64,000 nucleotides of DNA, from the NCBI GenBank assembly GCA_025890175.1, contig JANPYM010000017.1, forward strand, positions 294,659 to 358,658, read 5' to 3'. Below, one piece after another: positions 29,891 to 43,161 of the stretch. How positions within the stretch are numbered: position 1 is the stretch's first letter; every line of letters starts with the position of its first letter. The position numbers and the translations under genes are program-made. The notes beneath the pieces were generated by a model. The model saw nothing but the letters and a program-made list of their open reading frames with translations, was not told the DNA's origin and ran no database searches. Source of the DNA: Ciborinia camelliae (Eukaryota; Ascomycota; Leotiomycetes; Helotiales; Sclerotiniaceae).

Positions 29891-30773
29891 GGTGGTCTTG
29901 CTACATCTTCCTCTGGAGTGGCGTCTCTTGAATGGCAGGAAGCTTTGTTCAGCTGGAAACTACGGAAGAGAGTGGCATAACTGAAGGAATATTCCAACAC
30001 CACGTTTCAAACAACTTTCGGAATGAGAAACTGGCAGTTGGTGCTTATTTTCCAGGATATCATCTTGGTCATCGGAAGGAGTCAAAACAGATATTTTGCA
30101 AGCAAGCATGGAGATTTCGGAAGGAGTTGGGAGCGATTGAATCACCGTGGTTATCGCGAGGAGTTGGCGCATCTCTTTTCTTTGAACATACATATGGTGG
30201 TCCAAATTTGAGGGCGGTTGAATCAGTTTGATGGAGTTTGAGTGAGGATCGGCTACAATGAGAAGGTTTCATTCGGGGTTTGAGGGACGACAATGGTGTT
30301 GGAGGATTCCAAACGTTCGTCGTGTTGTAGTTTCTTTGGTGCCTTTAGTTCCGTTAGTTTCATCAGCAATGCATATCTGATCAACTTTCCTCAACCTTTT
30401 CGGCATTGACGTGCATATTTGAATTTGCCACCGTGAAGTTCAAAATGAAATTTAGAGTCCTCACTTATAGGGTGGCTGGCTGGACAAATTTTGTCAAAGT
30501 GAGTCGCCACTTCCTCTTCGAGCGTACTGATAATCCCCATCCGGTGACCATGTAGCATTTAACTAGGAAAGCCCGCGTACTTTTTAAAAATCAGAGAAGA
30601 CGCTTAATCATTGGCGGTGAGTAGTGATTGTAGTATGTACATCTTGCCCGTACCAACCCCTACGTTTGGCGAGAAAATAACAAATTACAAAACCTCGAAA
30701 GAAAAATTCATATTAGTCATCGCCAAAATCATATATTGTACACAAACCATTTATCTAAAGTAAAGTCTAAGTC
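29891..30773. other. Intergenic region, convergent Gcn5-like / arsH
   Basis: Presumed 3' UTRs and spacer of two convergent genes. Short ORFs on both strands have no recognisable content. Confidence 0.5.
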
Positions 30774-31851
30774 TCAAATATTATCCCTAGCTACATCAAT
30801 CTTCTTTTTCTCCTTCTCCACCCTTTCCTTCCTCTCACTGAACCTATCTCCAAACATCTCAAAATGCGGACGCATAATGATCGTATACCTAACAAACTCC
30901 TCCATGCAATCTACCAATCTCTCGCGATTCCCACTGGGCAACAGTCTAGACTTTCCACTTCCATCGCCCCCCTCATCCTCAAACTGTTTCCAAGCCATGG
31001 GCAAACTACTCTGATTAGGAATCGTAAACATTCTCATCCACCTGCCTAGAATCCTCAAACTATTGACAGCGTTGAAACTTTGACTGCCGCCATTGATTTG
31101 GATCACGGACAATGTGCGGCCCTGTGTTGGACGAACTGAGCCGCTGGATAGAGGAATCCAGTCTATTTGGTTTTTGAAAACAGCGGTTAAGTTTCCATGT
31201 TGCTCGGGCGAACACCAAATGTGGCCATCGGACCAGAGGGATAATGCTCGTAGTTCTTGAACCGATGGATGTGAGGCATCAACCGAGTCGCGAATAGGGA
31301 GTTCACTTGGATTGAAGATTCGAACATCGCATCCAAGACGATGAAGGATTCGGGAAGCCTCGAAGGCCGTTAACTTCGAATAGGAACTTGCATGCATGTT
31401 AGATAAGTTCCATATACTATCCATGGGAAATTGAAATATACCGTTGCCGCAAGCTTCCATAAAGCACTAGAACTTTTAGTCTGGAGTTGGTCTTCACTAG
31501 GTTCTCTTCCACTTGAGTGATTACGGACTCTAACTCTAGCTGAGAGATCCAATCTGTAGCCTCAATTTCAGGTTCCAGTAAAAAAGGACGATATTTAGTT
31601 CTAATATCGGGCTCATCTTGTGCTTCGGCAATAGCAAGTTGAGGGCATTGAGCTAATGTTCGAAACTCTCGCGTGGTAGGGATGAGAGGACTCATTTGAA
31701 TGGTTATTCTTCCGAGGGTTGTTCTCCGTAGAAGATTACAAGTAAAAGCAGAAGGATGCATACGAAAATATAAATTTCGAGGAATTGAGAAAATATATAT
31801 TGGAGGTAGTACAGAGAGTCCAGCCCTAGCTTCCCTTAGTATGAGTGACAT
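30774..31851 (-). CDS. arsH: ArsH-type NADPH-dependent FMN reductase
   Basis: Flavoprotein of arsenic/organoarsenical and quinone redox metabolism. Two exons: 31851-31442 and 31386-30774 (intron 31387-31441, 55 bp, GTATAT..AAG). The junction restores the FMN-binding stretch YGSLRQRSYSKLTAFEASRIL. Further motifs: SPEQHGNLTAVFKNQIDW, RTLSVIQINGGSQSFNAVNSLRILGRWMRMFTIPNQSS, and DCMEEFVRYTI. From the first ATG the product is 340 aa, about 100 more than bacterial ArsH. In-frame ATGs at 31761 and 31695 would shorten it, and the hydrophobic/basic first 50 residues could be untranslated or a targeting leader. The acceptor dinucleotide follows AA rather than a pyrimidine tract. No arsenic-resistance neighbours (arsB, arsC, acr3) are present. 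Confidence 0.88.
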
Positions 31852-32147
31852 TCTGCTATCGATTGATTGGTGGACCTGATTTAAGCGGGTCCCCTGCTTC
31901 AGTGCCTAGGTAGGTAAAACAAGATGGAATTTTTGATGTCTTAAGTACTGTCAAAGTGAAAGTTTGTTTTGAACTCTTGTCTAATTATTTGTAGGATGGT
32001 AGTCTTAGGATAGTGTCAAGAATGAAGGCACTTGCCAGGATCACGATGAACAAGTACACAAAAAGGTCGAACAAATTTTGAGCCATGCGCTGTAAATCGT
32101 GGATATCATTATTCTATAGAAAATCATGTTTTTATCTTCTGAGGTCT

Positions 32148-33709
32148 TTATTCCTTCTTCTCCTCCGCTGCGGCCTTCTCAGCCTCCACTCTCCTCTTTT
32201 CATCTCCAACTTCGTCTACATAATTTTCGGTCTTCATATCAGATAGACCTAGATCTTCTTCCTCCTCAGCAGTTCTTTCGTATTCTTCTGTCTCGATCGA
32301 TGGATCAGCGTCTGGTAGATACAAATTCTGTACGTAACTGCTGGCCAATGGATCTCTGAGAATAATGGTAAATTTCCTCTCGCCCCTAATTGCCTCGTCA
32401 ATACCGTCAAAGAATGCCTTCCAGTTCTTCTTAGATTCCGATTCCATACCATCTCCACCTTCTCCAGCGTCACCTACATCGAAGATATTTTGATGTAAAT
32501 CGTCTCGAACTTGCGTGAGGAGACCTTCGACGGTGGTGAATCTTCCTCCCAAAGTTCCAGGGTTTACTGAAAGTTTGAGTTCAGGACATTCCAGAGCGCA
32601 TGACTCTGATTTGAGAATATCTCGGGCTAGATCTACTTCACTTTCGACCTTGAGAGTAATACATTTACCCTTCTCTGGCACTTCTCCTCCAGTCTTAACC
32701 TCATTGGAACGGTATCCACAGTGCTCACATACTGTACTCATGATGACAACTTGTTTAAAATGAGGGATATCGACCATTTTCATATGTGTGACGCAATGTC
32801 TTGTACATCCAGGGCAGGTAGCTGGGAAAGAATAAACTTCGTTGGGGATAATATCATCATCTTCGAAGCTTGCGGCAGTAGGTTGTCCTTCAGTTGCGTC
32901 TTGTGATTGAGTAGCCTCTTCACCACTAAGGCCAAGAGCCTCATTCTGTTCTGGGGTTCTTGGGTATTGGACCTTGGCGAGCTTTCCTACACCATCTCTT
33001 TGATCCGGTTCAATCCAGGAGTTTCCTGCTGGATCATCAAGAGATAATCTGAAAGGGAATGCCTCGCCTGCGAGCATCTTTCGACCTCTGGTAATAACAT
33101 CTTCGATCTTTTCATATATTTCTGGAATTTGCTCCTTTCGCTCTGGTTGTTTGAGAGCAAGATCATCAAGGACCATGCTCAAAAGACCCTCTACATTTGT
33201 CAACTGTCCTCGTCCTTCCGGAACCTCAAGATCCAACTCGATGAATTTCACAGTACAAGTATCAGATTTTACTACTTGTCTGGCAAAGTCTTCGGGAGTG
33301 GTGAGTCGTAATTCAAATCTTGAGCCTCTTTGTTGAATCTCTCCAGCAGATTGAATCTCGGAATTCTTAAAGTAGCAGTGCGGACAGAAAAATGACATAA
33401 GGATGATTTCGCGGAAGTAAGGAATTCGTGTGAGGAGTAATCGGGTGATTCCCTAAAAGTAGAAGGTTAGCAGATATTCTTGGTAGAGAGATGTTTGGAT
33501 TAGCGTACATTTGCATGGCAGTTCATACATAATGACTCGATTTCATCTACCACCCTCTGATCATCATTTGACTCCAATGTGCCGTTCGTCACATCGCCAT
33601 TTTTCTGGTCGTTGGAGGATAGGTTTTCTGCCTTCTTACCCAAACTTTCGAAATAGTCATCGAAAGCAGCACCGTCTGGCTTTGGTTCGTTGTGATTTGC
33701 GTCGGCCAT
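32148..33709 (-). CDS. ZPR1: Zinc-finger protein ZPR1
   Basis: Essential eukaryotic protein that acts as a chaperone for eEF1A and shuttles between cytoplasm and nucleus (family knowledge). Two exons: 33709-33509 and 33452-32148 (intron 33453-33508, 56 bp), 501 aa, start MADANHNEPK. Seen: two homologous zinc-finger plus A/B-type halves. The first C4 finger is SLCMNCHAN joined across the intron to GITRLLLTRIPYFREIILMS and FFCPHC. The second is TCPGCTRHC..IPHFKQVVIMSTVCEHCGY. Each finger is followed by the duplicated partner domain (ITLKVESEVDLARDILKSESC and FELRLTTPEDFARQVVKSDTC). A charged Lys/Glu-rich tail ends the protein. The intron splits the first finger. Confidence 0.95.
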
Positions 33710-34417
33710 ATTATTTATTGTCCAAATTTTATATCGATGTTTGAAATTGTGTGTGGAAAATTGTATGGTTTTATAACGCACAATAACGATTGTAAAAATT
33801 TGGAGGGGCAATTATTATGAGGGGTCGCGAAATTATATTTTTCGATTTGCCTGATAAGATACTAGGTAGATATATATAGGTATATATTTTAGCGGGGCGC
33901 GTTACCTCATCGGGCGTCAGGCTGAAAGGCCGAGAAGGCTGTGGAAGCTCTGGTTTGTCATTGATGAAGGGGCTCGAGAAAATATTGTATCCTGACGAGG
34001 ATTCCATATTTTGAATCTAGATCATCTCTTCGCGATGAAGCATTGGAGTGACTAAACCAAGAACTCAAAGCCTTCCATAGTACGACGTCTTTCATAGTAA
34101 CTTAAGAATTGTCGTAGCATATAGACAATCCATATTCCAGGGACTGTGGGTTGTGGGTAGAGCCTGCCTTATATATGGATTGACTGGATACATCGCATGT
34201 ATTCGATGGATGGCTGTTCGGTTGATGTCGAGGTTGGGTACTGGTATTGATATAAAATGATCATAGTGAACTCTGATTCGGAACGTCGAAGTCATTAATG
34301 CCATTGAGTTAGATACGTCTCATAGTTTTCCCAGAGTAAGAGTTCCTTTGCCCATCACTGGTGCATTGAATAGTGATCACAATCTCTTCGAATATTTTGG
34401 TCGCCATCCACTAACGT
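33710..34417. other. Intergenic region, ZPR1 promoter side
   Basis: About 700 bp upstream of ZPR1 and downstream of the Rpr2/Snm1-like gene (both on the minus strand). AT-rich near 33830-33890. No supported gene. Confidence 0.5.
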
Positions 34418-35071
34418 CTATGCCTTCTTCATTAAATCCATTAAATCGAGACCAAATCCAGATGAGCTGGCTTCCGACGCTTTCTGCTTTGCCAATAGTG
34501 CCCCCAGTCCACCGAGCTTTCGATTCTTGGCTCTTTTCTTGCTACTTGCACTGGTAGATGGTGTAGCGATAGCATTAATCGCAATAGTCTGAGTCGGTAC
34601 GGGGGCACTCTTAGACACAGCTCCATGCTGAACCGCACCCTTCTTAGGCCTAGATATCGCCGGTGCAGCATCCAAACGGTGTCTTGTTCTCTTATTACAA
34701 GAACCACATGTATAAATTATAGCCTTCCCCTCACTGGAGGCTCCTGCTGATTTCTTTCGGGGTTGTTGCTTCTTGGAGCTTTCTGACTTGACCTCTAGCT
34801 TCACATCCCTGCCCAATATCACAATAGCCCCGCAGGCACCACATGATTTTCGTTTTTGGGAGTCTGATTGTTCAATTTCGTGGTCAAATATTAGGGAATT
34901 GCATTGCGACATCAAATATTTGGATGTAGAAGGTGCCGATGTCGCTAGAAAGTGCGCCGACTCGTTTAAATATCGCAGACGCGCCGCCAATTCTGAATCT
35001 GCCATATTTGAAACAGGACGTTGTGAAGAATTGAGAGTTTGGAGTTGTGACGCGTTATTTGAAGAAAACAT
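34418..35071 (-). CDS. Rpr2/Snm1-like RNase P/MRP protein subunit family
   Basis: Single exon. Starting at 35071 it gives 217 aa; the later ATG at 35005 (MADSELAARLRYLNES) gives 195 aa and looks closest to the family start. Seen: an N-terminal helical segment (ELAARLRYLNESAHFLATS). A four-cysteine zinc site follows, built from CGACGAIV and YTCGSCNKRTRHRL, separated by a Lys/Ser-rich insert. The tail is Lys- and Ala-rich (KKRAKNRKLGGLGALLAKQ). This CxxC..CxxC(N)xxTRH layout is that of the Rpr2 family, which binds tRNA- and rRNA-processing RNPs. Whether it serves RNase P or RNase MRP cannot be decided here. It is divergent from DBR1, with a shared promoter of about 240-300 bp. Confidence 0.75.
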   Translation of the reverse strand: MFSSNNASQLQTLNSSQRPVSNMADSELAARLRYLNESAHFLATSAPSTSKYLMSQCNSLIFDHEIEQSDSQKRKSCGACGAIVILGRDVKLEVKSESSKKQQPRKKSAGASSEGKAIIYTCGSCNKRTRHRLDAAPAISRPKKGAVQHGAVSKSAPVPTQTIAINAIATPSTSASSKKRAKNRKLGGLGALLAKQKASEASSSGFGLDLMDLMKKA

Positions 35072-35306
35072 GATGAATTTTGGTTTTCGGTTTCCGCTTG
35101 AGATTAGCAAGCGAGGCAGGTCGAACATGAAATTATTCTCGACCTCGACATTCAACTCTACCCTTTTCCGAAACCTTGCAGAAATAAGAAAACGAAATGA
35201 TTTATGGAATGGGAGAAACTACGCCCATATAGTTATTCGTAACTTATCCAGCAAAAAGCCGCCTAAGAAATCTAAGAAATCTAAGAAATCCAAGAAGTCG
35301 ACCAAG

Positions 35307-37207
35307 ATGGCTGCCTCCGTTCGGAAAGTAAATGGTTTGCGCATAGCTGTAGAGGGATGCGTAAGTCCTAGGATATGGAGAACTATTTTGTTGACCGTTT
35401 GGCTAATCATTCATAGGGGCATGGGACTTTAGACGCAATATATGCTTCTGTAAAGAAAGCTTGCGAAGCTCAAAATTGGGATGGTGTTGATCTCCTCATC
35501 ATTGGGGGAGACTTCCAGGTTTGTTACAATTTCTTCTTACACAGGAATAAAGTCATTAGCTAACAGTTTCAGGCAGTACGAAACGCAAATGATCTCACAG
35601 TAATGTCATGTCCAGTCAAATATCGAGAAATCGGCGACTTTCACGCATACTACAGCGGTCTCAAGAAAGCTCCATACCTCACCATTTTTGTAGGCGGCAA
35701 TCACGAAGCTAGCAGTCATTTATGGGAACTCTATTATGGAGGATGGGTTGCGCCAAACATCTATTATATGGGAGCTGCTAATGTGGTACGATTGGGCGGA
35801 GTTCGGATTGCTGGTATGAGTGGTATTTGGAAGGGTTATAATTACAACAAGAGTCATTACGAACGTTTGCCATACAACCAAGACGATGTCAGATCGATAT
35901 ATCATGTTCGCGAATATGATATCAGGAAACTTCTACAAGTAGGGACGCAGGTTGATATTGGGATTAGTCATGATTGGCCGAGGGCGATTGAAAAACATGG
36001 AAATATGAAGAGGTTGTGGAAGATGAAACCAGATTTTGAGAGAGAATCGAAGGATGGGGCATTGGGGAACCTGGCTGCGAGTTATGTTATGGATCGTCTG
36101 AGGCCACCGTATTGGTTCGCGGCGCATTTACATTGTAAATTTTCCGCGGTGAAGACTTACGAGGACGGGCAAAAACCACCAGAACCAGAAGAACCAAAGG
36201 AAGAGGAAATCAAGGCCACTGAGGTAGCAGCCATAGTCGAGAATAATGATGCAGCTGTTGAGCCACAGCCAATAATACCACACAACGACGATGAGATTGA
36301 TCTCGATATGGATGATGAAGAAAGTCCTCCAGTTGCGGAAGCACCAAAGAATGCCATCGCTGCAACGGACAATCCTCAAAGCAAATTTGATCAAGCAGTT
36401 ACAGAAGGGTCTGTACCGTCGGCAGTTCCGTCGGATATTCGAGCTCAATTGCCAGCTGCTTTCTCGAAACCAGCACCGCCAGCTCACCGAGAGCCCAGGG
36501 TACAAGCAGGGCAGCCACCACCACCAGAAATCACAAACAAGGCAGTTCGCTTTCTCGCTCTAGACAAATGTTTACCTGGTCGTAAATATCTACAGCTTCT
36601 AGAGGTACAAACTTATGACAGGACAAAAAAGACTCGGGCAGCTAGTTCGCGAGCGAAACCAAAGTTCGAATACGATCCGGAATGGTTAGCCATCACACGA
36701 GTATTTAACCCTGATCTTGTTCTCGGCGACAGAACAAGCAAATTTTCCGAGGGTTTGGGAGAAGCTCATTACAAAAATCTCATTGAAAAGGAACAAGCAT
36801 GGGTTGACGAGCACATTGTTCAGCAAAACAAATTGGAGATTCCCAAGAACTTCGTAATCACAGCACCGCCTTTCGTTGAGGGCATGCCAGAAATTGTGAA
36901 GGAGGGGCCGGTAGAATACAATAATCCTCAGATGCAACAATTCTGCGATCTCCTAGGAATGGAAAATAAATTCCATGCTTCCGACGAGGAAAAGCAGATT
37001 AGAATGCAAAATGGACCAGCGCCCGTAGAGGAACGAAAAGATGAGGACTCTGGCGGCAGAGGAGGAGGAGGAGGAGGAGGAGGGAGAGGTAGAGGTGGAA
37101 GAGGTGGTGGAAGAGGTGGTGGAAGGGGGTTTGGAGGCGGACGTGGAAATCGAGGGCATGGCAGAGGTGGTAGAGGGGGAGGTAGGGGGAGAGGAAGAGG
37201 CAATTAG
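35307..37207 (+). CDS. DBR1: RNA lariat debranching enzyme Dbr1
   Basis: Hydrolyses 2'-5' branches of excised introns. Exons 35307-35360, 35417-35518 and 35573-37207 (introns 56 and 54 bp, all phase 0), 596 aa. Metallophosphoesterase motifs in order: RIAVEGCGHG (the Cys-x-His typical of Dbr1), LLIIGGDFQAVRN, IFVGGNHEASSHLWEL, MSGIWKGYNYNKSHYERLPYN, ISHDWPRAI and YWFAAHLHCKFSAV. The C-terminal Dbr1 domain follows (TRFLALDKCLPGR-like segment RFLALDKCLPGRKYLQLLE). Between them is a long Pro/Glu/Ala low-complexity insert (about residues 245-365), and the last 50 or so residues are a Gly/Arg RGG tract. A basic KKPPKKSKKSKKS reading precedes the ATG in frame but lacks its own start nearby, so I take the ATG at 35307. 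Confidence 0.95.
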
Positions 37208-39445
37208 TTGGCATTGAATTGTTGTTACGAAGGTTCTACATGATAAGATACCCCGCATGCTTCACGAACTCTCAAATCACATTTCTGCAGGAATCATGGC
37301 ATGGAGGTGCGGTCTGCATTACCGTCTGATGATGGTTTTACGTGGGCGGTTTCTCGCTTACCCCATGTTTTGAAAATGCAGAACACTCGGGTCTCCTGTA
37401 TCTACTGTATCTCAGACTATGTATTGGGATTGACATGGACATTCGATGTGTACCTGGAACCGATAAAATGCTATCAGTCAGTATGTGTCTACAATAGATA
37501 AGACTAGAAAGAGGAGATTGATCGAATGGACGTATTCCCAATTCTGAATTCCGGTGTAGGTCTAGCTTCAGAATGAAAAGACCGATAGCAAAGGCCGCTT
37601 CCCCTTTTGAAGGCTCGGTTTCAAAGGTTGCTAATATCTTAATTGTATAATTATTGATTGTCTATTTTTATCAATTTTTGGATTTTTGGATTTCAAGGTT
37701 AGGTTCCGATTGATATTAAATTCATTTGAAGGTTTAGTTTAGTTCATTTCGAATATTCAATTTATTTCGAACATCTAATTCATCTAAAACATTCAATTCA
37801 TTGAGAATATTTGATTCATTTTTGAATATTAAGCTATAAAATTTACTCTATACAAGGAGAAGAGTATCCCCGGCCAGTACAATATCGAGCTGGAGGCCTA
37901 GTGAATTACAGTATATCAAAATAGTCCGGGGTAAATTGGTAAGACATTTAAATTGCTGAAACTCAAAATTAGATGTTATTCGAATTCGATCGAGTCTTGT
38001 TATTATTAGATCTATGCGGCGATCACGAAAGTCGTTAGATTTGGATGTAGAAAGTATTTTGAACAACCAAATTTCTGGGAAATAATGCGTCCCCTGATCT
38101 ACCTACCATTGTCATGTGGTGTTTATTAATAGATGCGGTATACAAGGATTTGATCAAAAACTGTATTTATCATATTCGAGTAAAATATTCCGGGTTTGAA
38201 TAATTCTTCTCTGTCCAGGTGTACAGGAGGAGTAGAAAGCTTTCAAGTCTCAACGGTCCATAATAATCTAGAACGTTTCAATGTCTGAATACAAATTGAA
38301 CCATCATACGGACAGGACTTATGTGACGGTTGCGGTAAGTCCGTTAGCCAGCACATATTGTATTTTCACATAAATGAAATTTATACTTTGATGAACAATC
38401 ATATATTCATCACGGGCCACGGCAGTCACCATACCTATGCATGACCGGAAAAGACCCGTTGGAATGCTACCATTATTTTATCCCTATCGAGTATCGATAG
38501 GTCTGCTGCATGAACAAGCCCTCGGCTTTCTTGGCATCATCCTGGATTATGGGGAAGATACCTTACCGCATATCAATTGCAAGACCGAGAGATAGACCAA
38601 TGACTGAGATGAATTTAAAGACCGCATGCGTAGGTGGAACTGTGTGTGCCGTGAGCGTCTTAGCTACATGAGATGGATATGAGCGATGAAAAAATGTTTA
38701 AAAGATGGATGAAAACCTTTTGATTTGAGTATCAATGAGATTGATTGTTCCTTTTAATTTTATCATTTGACTGAATCCTCCAGCTTTTTTCTTTACTTAT
38801 TACCTAGGTAATAAATACTTGAGTTTGAGAAAGGAAAAGAGCACAAGACCTTTCGAAATTGTACGAAGTATAGGTAGAATTGAAGGGACACTTTTTCGGA
38901 AAATCCGGGATTAGGTAATCTCTATTTATATCCGAACCCAACCGTGGAATCCTCAAAACGTATGATAACGCTACTCTCCCAAGCGCCAAAGCTATCCACA
39001 CCGCCAAGCCACACATTTCATAAAAGACGGCAGAATTCTGACCTATCCGAAACTATTTTACAAAACGTGTATTTCCATTGAATCATAGCAAACAGCATAC
39101 ATACACTTTCGCAATCGAGTAATTGACTCTTTGAGAAAAGGGAAATCGACTCGAAAGATCCCTCAGTTTCCCTCAGTTTTTGGTTATCAAAACGGAAATT
39201 CTGGACTGCAGACCCCGGTCCGGAAAACATAACACACAAAGGGTAATTGGAAAGGCGACTGGATGGCTCATATTAGCCCTTTATTATTCGATCAACGGAG
39301 CTGTATTTCATTTTTATTAAGATAACCCAGGTGGTTTGATTTCTTTAATCGGTTCTATTATTCTCTTGCTTTGCTACATACAACATTTGCGCAAAAGAAC
39401 CCAAAATCCCACACATACTCTCTTCATTTGGAACTCCCATTCACG
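37208..39445. other. Intergenic region DBR1 / GDE1
   Basis: 2.2 kb. Holds AT-rich TTCAATTCATT/GAATATTTGA words (37740-37830) like those inside the MITEs at 58-62 kb, and an isolated AATAGTCCGGGG (about 37919-37930) resembling their TIR core. A possible short exon (ATG at 38281, GTAAGT at 38335) has no continuation that I could find. No supported gene. Confidence 0.45.
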
Positions 39446-42400
39446 ATGAAGTTTGGTCGCAGGTATGTTCACTCCTTTTCCATATGAAGTCGCTAGAAGC
39501 ACAACATACTCACATCTCTTTAGTTTACCTGCTTCTCAGGTCCCGGAATGGTCATCTTCATACATTAACTATAAGGGCTTGAAGAAGCTCATCAAAGCTG
39601 CTGCGAACGCTGCGAAAGATGGAAAAAATGTTGATTTAGCAGGTAGGACTGTTACGTCATAGATAACATTTTCCATTCTTTGCTAATTCCGGCTTCAGAA
39701 TTTTTCTTTTCTCTCGATCGAAATCTTGAAGATGTTGATTTGTTCTACAACAAGAAGTTTTCCGACTCTTCCCGCCGACTTAATCTCCTCCAACAACGAT
39801 ATGGTGACGCAAAGGCTTATACTACACAAGCATTGGATCACAATGAAGTGGAAGAGTTAATGGGAGCTCTTCTTGAGCTGAGATCTCAATTGAGAAAGTT
39901 AAACTGGTTTGGTGATGTAAACCGCAGAGGTTTTCTCAAGATCACCAAGAAACTGGACAAGAAAGTCCCAAATGTTTGTACCCAAGCAAGGTACATGGCT
40001 TCGAAGGTCGATTTGAGGCCCTTTGCGGCGAACATTGCTCTATCCAAAGCCATGAAAACGACAAACGATTGGATTGCAGTCCTAGGGGATAAGAACGTCG
40101 GCGATGACGCGCTGTCCATTCATTCCCCAAATGCGGTCAAGAAAGTGTCATCGAGATCAATTCTTAATTTGCCTAGTGAATCAGTCGACACAATCGATCA
40201 AGCAATTAGGAACGATGATGTACCAACTCTGAAAGAAGCCATTGCGGAGGTAGGCTTGGACCTCGGTGACCAGTCGATACAAAAGATCTTCTTGAACTTA
40301 TTGCAACGTTCCATATCTTGCAAGTCCAAGAACTCCATCCTTTATTTTCTGAAGAATATAAATTGTCTAGATGAGCCAGATGACATCAATGAACGAAATT
40401 GTATTCATCGTCTCGTTATTTCCATCAGTCGTTCAAAAGCCGCCGCCAAGTCACAAGAGAAGGAATTAGAGTGTGTCTCTTTTAAAGATACAGATCGCTT
40501 TAGATTCATTACGCCAGCCCTCTCACCCAACCCAGGACCAAAATCGAAAAAGCTTCAAGAATCATCACTCCTGAGTTTAGAAGACGAGTCCGTCAAACTT
40601 TTGTCTTTCGTACTGAACAACCTGGAACTTCACCAAAGATCAGCATTGAACGGCAGAGATTCTTACGGTCGTCTTCCGTTACACTATGCTGCGGAATTTG
40701 GGTTTGTTGTCATTTGTCAATTGGTTATGAAATTCATGCAGGATTGGGGCCAATTTAATGTCGAAAACGGGATTGATGCACCAGAATGGCAAGATTCTGA
40801 GGGTTTGGCACCCCTTCATCTAAGCGTGATTGGCGGCCATGCTTTGACAACGCAAGCTCTTCTTGACGGCGAGAATTGGAAGGGCACTAGTGATCAAAAG
40901 GCTGTGATGAGACGACATATTGCCAAGTCAAGTGCAGTTCTTGCTTTGGCTACAAGATCTAATTTCAAGACAATTGTTAAACTATTGGTCGATGCCGGAG
41001 TTGATATCAACTGGAAGGATGCCAAATCAAATGACGAAACTGCGTTGCATATTGCAGCACGAACTGGCCACGAGGAATGTGCAGCTATTATTCTCCAAGG
41101 AACGGTGGATCAAAAAGCCGATTTTGAGCTCACTGAGAAAGTCTACTCTTGGACACCGTTACATGTTGCTTGTGTTGATGGTCACCTCGGTATTGTGGAG
41201 CTATTGATATCGGCTGGTGCTGATCTGTTAAAAGCTGATGCTGGGGGATGGATAGCTAGAGAGCACGCAGCTTTGAGGGGTCATATGGATATTGCAGAGA
41301 GATTGGCATACGCTGAATTGGAGAAAGGCGCTTCTGGAAGTGACAAATCTACCAGCAGTCGCCCTTCAACCCCACCCAAAAACTCTTCAATCGAGACTTT
41401 TCGATCACAGAGCTCAAACCCTCCGCGGGCTGTTGAGTCTGTCAAGACTTTTGGTCATCGATATCTTACGAACGAGAGTATGGTGCTCGTCAGTCTGGGC
41501 TCAATGGATATGAGGAAGAATACCCCGGCTGTGATATTGGAAAACATACCTCTTTCGGAAGCTCATTCCACTCAGCTTGACACTGCTCTATCAATTGTGG
41601 TTTCCGCCAAAGGGGCCATTGGTGAGCCTACAATAATTGACCTTCCTATCCACGATCATATTTCTACTGATCCCATTGTTTTCAAAACTCACGATGCCTC
41701 CCAAGTTAAGTTGTACTTCGATATCGTACCAACGTGGGCTGGCAGTGAGAAGCACAAGATTGGACGTGGAATGGCAATGCTGTCTAGTATTAGACCGACG
41801 ATTGGTTTAAAGCGGATGAACCTTCAAGGAGATGTCACAGTGCCAATCATTTCCAAAGATACTTTGGAAGACATTGGATGCGTAAACTTCAACTTCCTGG
41901 TTATTACACCATTTTCCCATCCAGAGATGGGAGTTACTGCGCAACAAACATACTGGAAGGAGTTATCTTCAACCATGGTTATTGGCCATCGAGGTCTTGG
42001 CAAGAATACCTCTACAAACAAATCACTTCAACTTGGTGAAAATACTTTACAGTCATTCATCGCAGCTGCCAATCTTGGGGCCAACTATGTCGAATTTGAT
42101 GTTCAACTTACAAAAGATCACGTTCCAGTCATCTACCATGACTTCCTTGTTTCGGAAACTGGAATCGATGCGCCAGTTCATACGCTCACATTGGAGCAAT
42201 TTCTCCACGTCAACGAAACCACATCTCGTTCAAATCGCCCTCCATCTCCTCCAAAGGATAACCCACGAGTCCAAACTGTTAGAAGAGGCATGGAACGTCA
42301 GCGATCCCAATCTCTAGGGCCAGGAGTGATGGAAAATGACATGGCAGAAAGAATGAAACATACCCGCGACTTCAAACAAAATGGATACAAAGGCAACACC

Positions 42401-43161
42401 CGTGGAAATTTTATCCAAGCCCCCTTCACCACCCTTGAAGAAATGTTCCGAGAACTTCCTCAAAACGTCGGTTTCAATATCGAAATGAAATACCCCATGC
42501 TTCACGAAACCGAAGAGCAAGAAATGGATACTTATGCCGTGGAACTTAATAGTTTCTGCGATACAGTTCTTGCCAAAGTTTATGATATGAAACAGGCACG
42601 CAAGGTTATTTTTAGTTCGTTTAATCCGGATATCTGTCTATTGTTATCGTTCAAACAACCAAGTATCCCGATTTTATTCCTCACAGATGCGGGTATGAGC
42701 CCGGTGGGTGATATTAGAGCTAGTAGTTTACAAGAGGCAATTAGATTCGCTAGTCGCTGGAATCTGTTGGGAGTAGTTAGTGCGGTGGAACCGTTGTGTA
42801 ATAGTCCGAGATTGGTTAAGGTGGTTAAGGATAGTGGGTTGGTTTGTGTTAGTTATGGGACTTTGAATAATGATCCCGCTAAGGTTCAGGTATGTTTTAC
42901 TTTTCCTCTTACAGGGGACATTCCAATCCTCTTTCCATACCCCCCTCCTCCGCTCACACCGCCCCTCTCCTATGATTCACTAACTGATCTATAAAATAGG
43001 AACAAGTCAATGAAGGTATCGACGCGGTTATCGTAGATAGTGTACTGAAGATTCGAAATGGTCTCACGAAGAACGCGAAGGCCTCGGGAGCGGTAACACC
43101 TACGCCGGCGTGGGCGGATGGATTGCTGGAGGGAGTTAAGGGGTTGGATGTTAAGGCATAG
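39446..43161 (+). CDS. GDE1: SPX-ankyrin-GDPD glycerophosphocholine phosphodiesterase (Gde1/Nuc-2 type)
   Basis: Hydrolyses glycerophosphocholine; SPX-ankyrin relatives also act as phosphate-signalling CDK inhibitors (Pho81/NUC-2). Exons: 39446-39462 (17 nt), 39524-39642, 39699-42889 and 43000-43161, 1162 aa. The SPX domain starts MKFGRSLPASQVPEWSSSYINYKGLKKLIKA, only visible after joining three exons. Ankyrin repeats lie at about residues 360-585 (SYGRLPLHYAAEFG, ETALHIAARTGHEECAAIIL, WTPLHVACVDGHLGIVELLISAGADL). The GDPD domain begins near 805 with catalytic VIGHRGLGK, GENTLQSF, NYVEFDVQLTKD and VIYHDF, later FNIEMKYP. The intact GDPD residues favour a catalytically active Gde1 over a Pho81-type regulator. 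The 3' intron (42890-42999) is pyrimidine-rich. Confidence 0.95.

Noticed and set aside
34773..35306. Plus-strand ORF leading into DBR1 with KKSKKSKKS
   Set aside because: Overlaps the Rpr2/Snm1-like gene antisense, and Dbr1 homology starts at the ATG at 35307.
36928..37203. Proline-rich minus-strand ORF
   Set aside because: Antisense shadow of the Dbr1 RGG tract.
38281..38334. ATG-containing short exon ending in GTAAGT
   Set aside because: No in-frame acceptor exon found downstream.
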